A stretch of 23,149 bases of DNA from contig BFEA01000037.1 in the NCBI GenBank assembly GCA_003427395.1, forward strand, positions 3,574,898 to 3,598,046, written 5' to 3'. Positions 1 to 7,736 of the stretch are shown here, piece by piece (position 1 is the first letter of the stretch; each line of letters begins with the position of its first letter). The notes below the pieces were generated by a model. The model searched no databases. It was not told where the DNA came from and saw only the letters and a list, made by a program, of their open reading frames with translations. A program made the position numbers and the translations under genes. The DNA comes from Chara braunii. Lineage: Eukaryota; Streptophyta; Charophyceae; Charales; Characeae.

Positions 1-1
<1 letters not shown>

Positions 2-71
<70 letters not shown>
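2..71. repeat. (GA)n microsatellite
   Basis: An uninterrupted GA dinucleotide run of about 70 bp opens the window, so its true length is unknown. It is followed directly by the GTTGACC-rich leader region of element A. Nothing suggests that it is coding. Confidence 0.97.
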
Positions 72-74
<3 letters not shown>

Positions 75-301
75 GCGATCCAAGATTGGTTGTCACTTAC
101 TTGAAAGGCGAATTGTGGAGTCCGGTGGAGAAGGAAGACAGCGGCCATAGCTGCGGAGCATTAACACAGAGTACCGGAGGAGAGAAAAAGGGTGGACAGA
201 GAAGGAGGGACTAAGGAGAAAAAGAAAGAAAGTGAAGGAAGGGGAAGTAGACGACGAGGGTGACGAAGGTGGAGGTGCCGGCAGCCATAGCCGAGGTGAG
301 G

Positions 302-450
302 CGTTGACCAGACCGTTGACCAGAGGGTTGACCAAGGGTTGACCAAAGGGTTGACTAGGCGTTGACCAAGGTGGTTGACCAAGCGTTGACTGGGGGTTGC
401 CCGCGTTGACCAAGGTGTTGACCGGAGCTGCTGACCAAGATTTTGACCAA
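302..450. repeat. Irregular GTTGACC(A/G) tandem repeats (W-box-like cluster)
   Basis: About eleven copies of TTGAC, mostly GTTGACC or TTGACCA, recur every 9-20 bp on the + strand. The core TTGAC(C/T) is the known W-box bound by plant WRKY factors. Whether this stretch belongs to the LTR or to the leader of element A cannot be decided, because no LTR boundary is visible upstream. A regulatory role is inference; the repetition itself is seen directly. Confidence 0.75.
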
Positions 451-1202
451 GCTGGAGTTGGTGATATCTTGCTGAGCCCTTAGCCTATCCCCTTACCCTG
501 TGGATGTGCACTTACCCCACGGTACTTGCTGAGTTTGAGTCTGTCTGTCTTTCCTTTCTGCATTGAGTCTCTTCTGTCTTAGGTGATAGCTCTCTGTGGA
601 TGAAGGATAGGGCCTTGCTGCCAAACCTATATGGGACTTAGTAGGACTAACCTCTACTCTGGCATCTGGAGACCTGGGCATGAGCGGCGAGCGCTCGTTA
701 AACAACTCGTCTAGCCTAATGACCGGTACTGTCCGGCAGGTCTACTGAGTTCAGTGTAGAGGTTCCGAACTCCGAGCTGTGGGCTGAAACAAAGGCCGTC
801 TTTAAGTGTTGAGGCCTGGTTGAACCACTCCCCTACCGAACCTAGTAAGGCTGATGATCTGTGTCTGACGACTCGACTGTCCCGAGGGATACGAACCCCT
901 CCAAGGACCGGTACAGACCGGCGGGCTGCTCGGTGTGGCACAGTAGGCCGGAACGGCTGAGTTGTGGGCTGAAATCGTCAGGAAGAACTACGCTGATCAC
1001 GTCGTCCTGACTGCGACGTTAAAGAATTCTTGAGGAGTTTGGGGGATCTCCTTAAATGCCTCCTGATCAGCTGTTAGTTCAGTAGTGACAGCCTTAGAGT
1101 AGTTGTGAGTAGTGGATCTTAGAGAGTCAGTCAGTAGGTTAGTGTGTCCGGGTAGGTCTAAGTGGTGAGGAGCGGGACTCTTGTTGTGCACCTACCACCA
1201 CG
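451..1202 (+). other. Element A untranslated leader
   Basis: No credible gene is seen in these 750 bases upstream of gag. They contain a diverged direct repeat with a 185-bp offset: GACCGGTAC near 721 and 906, and GGGCTGAAA at 781 and 966. They also contain a block at 995-1071 strongly conserved with the leader of element C. I found no primer-binding site resembling TGGTATCAGAGC here, so the 5' LTR of A probably lies outside the window or is diverged. Confidence 0.6.
995..1071 (+). promoter_or_regulatory. Conserved leader block shared with element C
   Basis: This stretch aligns with the reverse complement of 21895-21970, in the leader of element C, at roughly 70 of 77 positions. It includes an identical core running through GGGGGATCTCCTTAAATGCC and on through TCCTGATCAGC. 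Surrounding leader sequence does not align as well. It lies 128 bp before gag in A and about 540 bp before gag in C. Conserved function (packaging, dimerisation, translation) is inference. Confidence 0.7.
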
Positions 1203-3236
1203 ATGGACGACTATCCGATGTATGGGTTGCTAGTTGGGTTCTCTCTCTGGGGGACCCTCTGGCGCCTCCTCTTTCCTCTAGGGTTTTGGCACGCGATGAC
1301 GTGTAGAGTAGACACACGGGGTGGTACTTCCACCAAGCCATATTCAAAGGAAGAGGAGGAGAAGATGGCCGCCATTCTGCAAGAGAGGAAGGAGAAGAAG
1401 GAGGCCAAGAAGAAGGCCTTGAAGGAGGAGCAGGCGGCCAAATTGAAGAAGATAGAAGAAGAGATGGCCAGGGAGAAGGAGAGAATAAAGAAGGAAGAGG
1501 AGGCGAAGTTGAAAGAGGTGGACGAGGAAGAGGAGGAAGGACCGCCACTGCAAAAGAAGAGTGGGCAGCACAGTGGCAGCAAGGATGAAGAGATGGAGAA
1601 GCGGATTTCAGAATGGGTCGCCAACTTGTCCTTGGGTGAAGAGGAAGAGGTTGCTATGTACATCCCCAAGGATGAGCAAGAAGCCGCCATGAAAAAATGG
1701 GAAGCAGAGGAAGGTGTTCTGACGCGGCGGGCGATGGAGGATGAACAGAGGATGGCGTGGAAGCTCGCGATGATGACGGAGAAGAAGAGAAGAGTGGAGG
1801 CGGCGAATGCAGCAATACAGGAATTGGAGGAGGTGCAAAAATTGAGGTTACAATTGACACCCCAGGTAGATCTCGAGCGGAAGGTGGAGATCATCGCCCA
1901 GAGCGTCGAGCAATTAGCCAAGGTGCAAGAAAAGCACTATGAATTTAGTCGCAGCCAGGAGATATCTGTGCGTTCGATGCGAATGAGATTACGGGACTTT
2001 GCTCGCGAATTAGTAGGCGCTGTGGGGTCCGAGGTAAGTCACCGCCTCGAGAAGACTGAGCGTTTTTGTGTCGGCGCCATTGAGGGCGTCAAGGTGGCAG
2101 CTCCCAAGGAGGAGGAAACTCGTCCTCGCAGGGAGCCAGTCAAAGTCAAATTCCCTAATTCCTACAGTGGAAAAAGGGAAGAGAACTTTGACAATTGGGA
2201 GGCCAATGTCAGGACCTATGTGCATCTGCAACAGGTCTCCCGGGATCAGCAGGTCCTAATTGCGATCCACGCGCTTAAGGATGAGGCCACTAGGTTTGCA
2301 AGGTCCCTTGTTCGTGTTGCCAACTGCAGTGACGATCCAGTTGCATACTCCACATTCACCCCCCTCGTTGAGTTCCTGAAATTGTTGCGCGAGCGATTTG
2401 TCGATGTCGCTCGTAGTGTTAAAGCGTCAGATAGGCTGCAGACGATCCACGCCTGCAAGTGGAAGAGTGCCAGGGCACTCAAGAGTACAATGGATGAGCT
2501 AGTGGCTGTCCCTGACCATGGGGTTACGGACACCCAGTTGGTCAGCCTCTTCTATCGGGCCATACCCGAAGCCCTTCGGGGGCATTTCTTCGCAAAGAGC
2601 AAAGACCCTGCCACTACGTATGATTCTCTTAGTCGTGAAGTAGTGGCTTTTGAAGCCACGTCTGCATCTGTGTCCACCTTCTGGCACAAAGACTTGGATA
2701 AGGGAAAGCAATGGAAGGGCCGCACTATTTCTGGGCAAGTGAAGACTAAGGATAGCCTTGTCCTGACCTTAGATGAGGGTAGGGTGGACGAGATCCCCTA
2801 CGATCAGATTAAGTGGGGGTTCGAGGAGGGGGACAGTAGTGTGGGCCAGGGGAGGACTTACGCTGCTGCCGCGGCTGGAGGGAGGCCGCAAGGAGGACGA
2901 GGACAGGGCCAAGGGGGTCGGGCCTCAGGGAGCCGGTTCCAGGGCGATCAGGGGGTTGGCGGCCGAGGAGGAAACCACCAAGCGGGAGGCAGGGGTCAAG
3001 GTCCCCCGCAAAACCGTCCTAGGAACAGGTCTCCCTATAGGGTAGGAGGATGGCATCCGGGGCTACCGCAGGGTAGGCCTTGGGAAACTTTGGGTCTGGA
3101 GCAGACTTTATGGCAACAACGATTGGACCGGGGGCAGTGCATTTTCTGCGGTGACCCGGGCCACATCATCAAATACTGTCCTAAGTATCAAGAGACCCGA
3201 ACGGCTGCCCAAGGGCCAAAAGGCAGCCACCGGTAG
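1203..3236 (+). CDS. gag: Ty3/gypsy Gag polyprotein (element A), intact
   Basis: This is a 677-aa open frame encoding the structural protein that packages retrotransposon RNA. Residues 8-30 are unusually hydrophobic. Residues 48-120 and 180-250 are Glu/Lys/Arg-rich predicted coiled coil. Residues about 312-495 are a capsid-type Retrotrans_gag domain (FPNSYSGKREENFDNW onward). Residues about 550-615 are Gly/Gln/Arg-rich, a likely RNA-binding stretch. A CCHC zinc knuckle, CX2CX4HX4C, sits at residues 646-659. The start at 1203 gives the longest frame; an ATG at 1365 (residue 55) would drop the hydrophobic segment and is a plausible alternative. The frame ends TAG-GGG-TAG inside a stem-loop, and pol continues in the -1 frame. 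Unlike pol, this gag has no internal stop. Confidence 0.9.
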   Translation: MDDYPMYGLLVGFSLWGTLWRLLFPLGFWHAMTCRVDTRGGTSTKPYSKEEEEKMAAILQERKEKKEAKKKALKEEQAAKLKKIEEEMAREKERIKKEEEAKLKEVDEEEEEGPPLQKKSGQHSGSKDEEMEKRISEWVANLSLGEEEEVAMYIPKDEQEAAMKKWEAEEGVLTRRAMEDEQRMAWKLAMMTEKKRRVEAANAAIQELEEVQKLRLQLTPQVDLERKVEIIAQSVEQLAKVQEKHYEFSRSQEISVRSMRMRLRDFARELVGAVGSEVSHRLEKTERFCVGAIEGVKVAAPKEEETRPRREPVKVKFPNSYSGKREENFDNWEANVRTYVHLQQVSRDQQVLIAIHALKDEATRFARSLVRVANCSDDPVAYSTFTPLVEFLKLLRERFVDVARSVKASDRLQTIHACKWKSARALKSTMDELVAVPDHGVTDTQLVSLFYRAIPEALRGHFFAKSKDPATTYDSLSREVVAFEATSASVSTFWHKDLDKGKQWKGRTISGQVKTKDSLVLTLDEGRVDEIPYDQIKWGFEEGDSSVGQGRTYAAAAAGGRPQGGRGQGQGGRASGSRFQGDQGVGGRGGNHQAGGRGQGPPQNRPRNRSPYRVGGWHPGLPQGRPWETLGLEQTLWQQRLDRGQCIFCGDPGHIIKYCPKYQETRTAAQGPKGSHR

Positions 3237-3256
3237 GGGTAGCAACTGCCCCTACC
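3216..3256 (+). promoter_or_regulatory. Candidate -1 recoding signal at the element A gag stop
   Basis: The 11-bp arms at 3232-3242 and 3246-3256 pair with a CAA loop (one U-G pair) and enclose the gag stop TAG at 3234. The pol frame is -1 relative to gag, opens after a TAA at 3182, and stays open through the hairpin. A CCAAAAG at 3216-3222 lies 10 nt before the stem. It is not a canonical XXXYYYZ heptamer in the gag frame. Element B has the same arrangement at 9506-9546 with two compensated base pairs. Structure and frames are seen; frameshifting is inference. Confidence 0.6.
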
Positions 3257-5203
3257 ACTAGGCCATGTGGGGAACATAGCGCTAGCCGGCAGGAGACTCC
3301 CACACCACATGTGCCTACAGCAGAGGTTGCAGGCCGGTGTCTAGACAGCTGTCCCGAAACTGCTTGTGTTAGAGTTTCGCTAGACACCTCCCTCACAGGC
3401 GTGGCCGAAGAGTTGAAGGAGAGGAGGCCCGCCTGGGCCAAGATGAAGANCCTCACAGGCGTGGCCGAAGAGTTGAAGGAGAGGAGGCCCGCCTGGGCCA
3501 AGATGAAGAAGGAGAATAAAGGGCAGCTGATTTTATTAGATGCAGAGATTTTTAGAAGTAGAGTAGGGGCCCTAGTAGACTNAGGGGCCACCCGCAGCTA
3601 TATTAGTAAGAAAGCGCTGCAGAAGTTGAGGTTGGGACTTAAAGTCCAGAAACTGACACACCCCATAGTTAGTATCCTCGCGGACAATCATACGATGGTT
3701 GTAGAGAATTACGTNGAGGGAGTCCAGGCGTATTTCCGCCTAGAGAAAGATGGGAAGGTGGAGAAGGTCCTCCACTCCCTGACTCTCCTCGTAGAGGACA
3801 GCCTCCCGTTTGATATTGTGCTAGGAATGGATTGGGGAGAGGCAGCTGGGGCCACGCTCCATTTGAAGGAGCACGAGTGTAGGCTCCCTAGTGCTGCAGG
3901 CGAGGCTAAGACTGCCCGCCTGTTCCATGCGTCAGGAGTAGAGAATTCATTGGCACATTGCTGCCTCAGTGCTCCTGCGTTAGTCAGATTAGTGAAGAAG
4001 GAGCACTTAGAGGAACAGGTCTTTGTTGCCTATGTTAGGCCAGTCACTGAGCCTAAGGAAAAGAAGCCCGTAGACCCTGCTATTGCCAAATTGCTGGAAG
4101 AGTTTAAGGATTTAACTGAGCCGCCGACAGGCACGGTGTCGCGGTCCATCCAACACCGTATTGAGATAGAGCCTGGCAGTAGAACTCCTAAGGGTGCTGT
4201 GTATAGGATGTCCCCGCGGGAGTTAGAGGAGCTGTGGAAGCAGTTGGACGAGCTCCTTGAAAAGGGTTGGATTAGGCCCAGTTCATCTCCTTTTGGAGCC
4301 CCTGCTCTCTTTGTCCCTTAGAAAGAGGGAGAGCTGAGGATGTGTATAGACTATAGAGGTCTGAATGCCATTACAGTGAAGAATGTTGAGCCATTGCCTA
4401 GGATAGACGATCTCTTGGATCGAGTGCAGGGGGCGAAGTAGTTCTCCAAGATAGATTTGAAGTCCGGATATCATCAGATAGAGGTGCATCCTGATGATCA
4501 GTACAAGACAGCCTTCCGGACTAGATATGGGCACTACGAGTTCATAGTGATGCCCTTTGGACTAACCAATGCGCCAGCTACGTTCCAGCATTGTATGAAC
4601 GATTTGTTTAGGCCGTGGTTAGACAGATTTGTTGTAGTTTATCTAGATGACATTCTAGTGTTTAGCAGGACCCTCGAAGAGCATCAGGGTCATCTCAGGC
4701 AGGTCTTGGAGAAGCTGAGGGAAGCTAACTTTAAGATCAATGCAAAGAAGTGCGATTGGGCAAAGACCCAAGTTCTGTACCTAGGCCACGTCTTAGACGG
4801 AGACGGCGTTAAGCCAGAGGATAGCAAGATCGCAGCGATTAGAGATTGGCCCACACCACGTACGCTGACAAAATTGCGCTCGTTCCTGGGCCTAGCTAAT
4901 TACTATAGGAAGTTCGTGAGGAACTTCTCCACCATCGCTGCGCCCCTTCGCAAATTGCTGAGAAAGGAGACCATCTGGAAGTGGGATAAGGACTGCACGT
5001 CTGCCATGAAGAAGTTAAAGCAAGCATTGATAGAGTATCCAGTTCTTAAAGTCGCCGACCCGTCCTTGCCCTTTGTCATCACGACTGATGCGAGTCAATA
5101 CGGCATAGGTGCAGTGTTGCAGCAAGACGATGGCAATGGGTATAGACCCGTAGAGTTCATGTCCGCCAGGATGCCTTCAGAGAAGGTCGCGCCGACCGTT
5201 TGA
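3257..5203 (+). pseudogene. pol: Element A pol part 1: protease, reverse transcriptase, RNase H N-terminus (broken)
   Basis: This -1 frame relative to gag encodes a retropepsin with LVDxGAT at about 3570-3590; the x codon is TNA, so the catalytic motif is ambiguous. The flap-side FDIVLGMDW motif is at about 3810. RT follows with [35 protein letters not shown] and the catalytic YLDD box near 4640. Next comes the RNase H start with TTDASQYGIGAVLQQ, including its first acidic residue. Two in-frame stops, both TAG, interrupt RT at 4319-4321 and 4439-4441. RNase H stops abruptly just after MPSEKVA, where the sequence jumps into the region downstream of integrase in another frame. Comparison with element B puts the missing DNA at about 1.15 kb. 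The element cannot make its own integrase. Confidence 0.88.
3391..3509. repeat. Exact 59-bp direct repeat flanking a single N (probable assembly artefact)
   Basis: Bases 3391-3449 are repeated exactly at 3451-3509, separated only by the N at 3450. Identical sequence on both sides of a gap character is typical of two contig ends that overlap but were not merged. The 60-bp period keeps the pol frame, so translation shows a duplicated 20-residue segment that elements of this family would not be expected to carry. Confidence 0.85.
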
Positions 5204-5825
5204 GGGACTCAACCGGGATCAGATTCATAGATTGCCGCCCGGGACCAGGGAGTTTGCTGTGCAGCACGAGAAAGAACTAGCTACTATTGTAGAGAACCTC
5301 AGGAAAGCCCAGCATAGAATGATAGAGCAAGCGAACAAACATCGTCGCCCTTCATAGTTTCAAGTAGGCGACTTAGTCTGGGTCAGTTCTAAAGAATTTG
5401 CGCCTGAGGAGAACATCTCGTAGAAGTTACTGCCCACATATAGAGGACCGTGGCCTGTTCTGGAAGTCAAGGGCGGCGAAGATGGACCGTCCTATACAAT
5501 AGAACTACCAGCACACCTCCACACGTATCCAGTTTTCCACGCATCAAAGTTATTACCTTGTCAAACAAGTGATCAGTTTCCATCCCGTAGATCGATGATC
5601 CCNCCTGATATGGATGGAAGATATGACANAGATGGTATAGTNGCTGAAGATNTCTTCAGAACTGGANGTAGGGGTCGTCCGCANAAACAGTATAAGGTTC
5701 ATTTTNGTTATCAGGANCNGGAAGACGACCGCTGGTTTACAAGATCGGAACTTCTAGAGACAGCTCCCGATATNGTCNGGGCCTACGAGAGACNNCAGAA
5801 GGGTAAAGGTCCTGCCTTGGACTGA
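5204..5825 (+). pseudogene. pol: Element A pol part 2: integrase C-terminal region and chromodomain-like tail (broken)
   Basis: After the deletion junction one frame runs to the TGA at 5823-5825. It shows the conserved post-integrase stretch (NKHRRPS, GDLVWV, GPSYTIELPAHLHTYPVFHASKLLP) and then a chromodomain-like end (RGRP, KQYKVHF, DDRWFTRSELLETAPD). Chromodomain tails in chromoviruses guide insertion to particular chromatin. TAG stops lie at 5355-5357 and 5421-5423. Thirteen ambiguous bases fall between 5603 and 5795, far denser than elsewhere. Elements B and C have matching tails, so the family assignment is secure even though this copy is broken. Confidence 0.85.
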
Positions 5826-6154
5826 AATTTTCTCGGAGGACCTCGAATTTAGGCCGGCGGGAGTGAAACGGTATTCACCAGTTCGCAGTAGCGAATGCAG
5901 ATCCCAGGGTTCGATCCCTAGTCCCCGTCTTACCTGTGTACAGTATTGATGTCAACCCGTAGCTTTGAACCTGCGACCTGGAGGATCATCAGTGGTAGGT
6001 AGACTTTCGTAGGACACAGGGTAGGAGGGATTCGAACTGTAGACTTGTAGGGTAGGAGTCTAAACAGCTCAGAGGTCGTAGCTGTAGGTTGTTTGAAGAG
6101 TCAAGGTCGTAGCCGCTACTTACCTGAAAGGGCAAAGTTGTAGCTGCTACAGTA
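5826..6154. other. Non-coding region after element A pol
   Basis: I see no gene here. The stretch probably includes 3' untranslated or LTR sequence of A, but no LTR pair is visible. Variants of GTYGTAGCYGYWG recur at about 6076, 6107 and 6128. Sequences resembling tRNA T-arms at about 5909 and 6029 do not fold as tRNAs. Confidence 0.4.
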
Positions 6155-6195
6155 CCGAAAGGCCAAGTTAGAGACTTCTAGAAGTGGCCTTTCGG
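6155..6195. repeat. Perfect 10-bp inverted repeat with a nested palindrome
   Basis: CCGAAAGGCC at 6155-6164 is the exact reverse complement of GGCCTTTCGG at 6186-6195. The 21-nt interval contains a second perfect palindrome, ACTTCTAGAAGT, at 6174-6185. No T-run follows, so it does not read as a Pol III or bacterial-type terminator. Function is unknown. Confidence 0.7.
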
Positions 6196-6341
6196 AATTA
6201 GCCTGCACTCAGCAGAGGCAAGTGGTCAAGTGGTGGTAGTCCACCTAGTCCGGTCAGCAGTCCCAGTTAGTCCAGTCCGGTCCAGTCAAGCAAGTACCGT
6301 CTGGGACTGTGCACCTCGTGGGCCAAGGGATACGGGGCAGA

Positions 6342-6365
6342 CCAATGCAGTGCAGAAGTATAAAT
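6342..6365 (+). promoter_or_regulatory. Candidate RNA polymerase II promoter (CCAAT and TATA boxes)
   Basis: CCAAT at 6342-6346 is followed by TATAAAT at 6359-6365. Element B gag begins about 1.4 kb downstream on the same strand. This could be the U3 promoter of element B or of the 3' LTR of A. Box sequences are seen; promoter activity is inferred and no LTR pair confirms it. Confidence 0.35.
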
Positions 6366-6803
6366 CAAGAGGCTGCGTCCAGCCATTCATTCATTCCTGC
6401 GGATGCCATGCGGAAGCGCTGCCTCAGCAGCTTGTGCGAGGAGGTCTGCAGTGTGCCCGAAGACGAAGTGGGCAGAGAAGTGTAGTGTAGCGATAGGGTA
6501 GTGGCAGCTAGCGCTGCCATAGCTGTAGTAGTGCATGTGTGTGTGTCGCGTGTAAGTACAGAGTGTTGCGTGTGGGACATCCAGGGTGATCCAGAGTGTG
6601 AGCAGCGAGGTGTTTGGGCGCACAGCCGCCATAGCCAATTACAAGAGAACTCGAGAACTCTTATCTGGTTACGATATCTCTGAGTACGGTGTGGGCGCAT
6701 GTCGCCAGTTTGCTGTTCTGCTGTTCACGTGCATGAAAAGTGTGAATAAGTCGAGTCTGATTGCATGAGTACCGCACGTGCGTGCAGCCTCCCTTGAAGG
6801 TGA

Positions 6804-7190
6804 TGACGTGGACACACTGAAGAAATTGGGATACCGGCGAGAGCATCGTTGGCAACAGACTGACGTGGCGCTGGTCAAGAGAGAGAGAGAGAGTGTGGAT
6901 ATTGGGACCGCTGATGTGGCTCGCTGCCTACGTGGCATGGCGTAGGGATGATGTGGCACTCTACTGCCAGGGCATGGTCTGATGTGGCACGTACCTGTTT
7001 TGCGATTGCCTGCTGATGAAGCGCTGCATACTTTGAGCTGACGTGGCATACCAGTGTTGTATGTGTTGCAGACCGTACATTGCTGATGTGGCATCCCCCT
7101 CGTAGACCTTCCAGGTCCTTGACGACGGTTGACGCTGACGTGGCAGACTCTATAGAGCTGCTGTATTGGCATTCCAGGGGTGACACGTGG
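6804..7190 (+). repeat. Dispersed array of TGAYGTGGC(A) motifs
   Basis: TGACGTGG or TGATGTGG, or a close variant, occurs at about 6803, 6861, 6912, 6948, 6980, 7039, 7083, 7136 and 7181, all in the same orientation and often extended to GCTGAYGTGGCA. The TGACGTGG core resembles plant bZIP sites (ACGT-core). The related motif TGATGTGGC forms the tandem array downstream of element B at 13853-14100. The array may be part of the LTR or promoter of element B; this is inference. Confidence 0.6.
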
Positions 7191-7736
7191 CATGCATGGC
7201 ATGCTGCTGTGGATGAGGTGTTGATTGTGCACTTGTGTGCTAGCAAACGGTACGACTTTACCATTTGCTGTACTGTCACGTGTCGGCCCTTGTGTCTGGT
7301 TGCATGGGTTTTACAGATGGTACAAATGTAGAGGAAGGAAGGTTGACCCTTGATTGCTGTTGGTTGTGTTGGCTGACCTACTCACCTGATTGGCTGTTCT
7401 ATGGTTGCTGTGCATACTCACCTGTGTGTTGTTGTCTTGATCACATTGATCGTGGCTGCCGTACCTATACACTTTCTGTAGGACGTCATCACACATAGAA
7501 CAAGCAGCAAAGTTAGAAGTAGAAAACTATTGAGAATCTGTTTCTTCTTTTCTGCCGAGATTATTTCGTGCTCAAGGAAATTGCGTGTGGCTGTGGAATT
7601 TATTTTTGTCTTTAAAACTATTTATTGTGCGGCATTCACACACTGGGAAAAATTACTTATCTTTGGAAATGTCTGCGTGTCTCCATTCTCAATCGGTTCA
7701 TACCTTTTTTCTTCTTTCCCATCCCTCTCACCGTCT
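7191..7736 (+). other. Element B leader region
   Basis: About 550 bases lie between the motif array and the likely gag start. I see no gene, no recognisable primer-binding site and no copy of the leader block conserved between A and C. The last 200 bases are AT-rich. Confidence 0.4.

Noticed and set aside
93-413. Minus-strand frames with VNPLVN/WST repeats
   Set aside because: They are translations of the GTTGACC nucleotide repeats and have no start context or domain.
1211-1921. 236-aa minus-strand open frame
   Set aside because: It is the Ser/Phe-rich antisense of the Glu/Lys-rich coiled coil of gag A, with no domain of its own.
5905-5930. Possible tRNA 3' half (GGTTCGATCC box B-like)
   Set aside because: The T-stem has mismatches, no matching acceptor 5' strand or D-arm lies at the right distance, and no plausible anticodon stem forms. 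The T-arm-like word at about 6029 on the other strand fails in the same way.
6669-7232. 187-aa minus-strand open frame rich in His, Cys and Ser
   Set aside because: It is antisense to the TGAYGTGG motif array, and its apparent repeats come from those motifs.
5826-7736. LTR pair for elements A and B
   Set aside because: Reading 1-1200, 5826-7736 and 13301-14760 against one another by eye gave shared motifs but no alignable long direct repeat with TG...CA ends, so no LTR was called.
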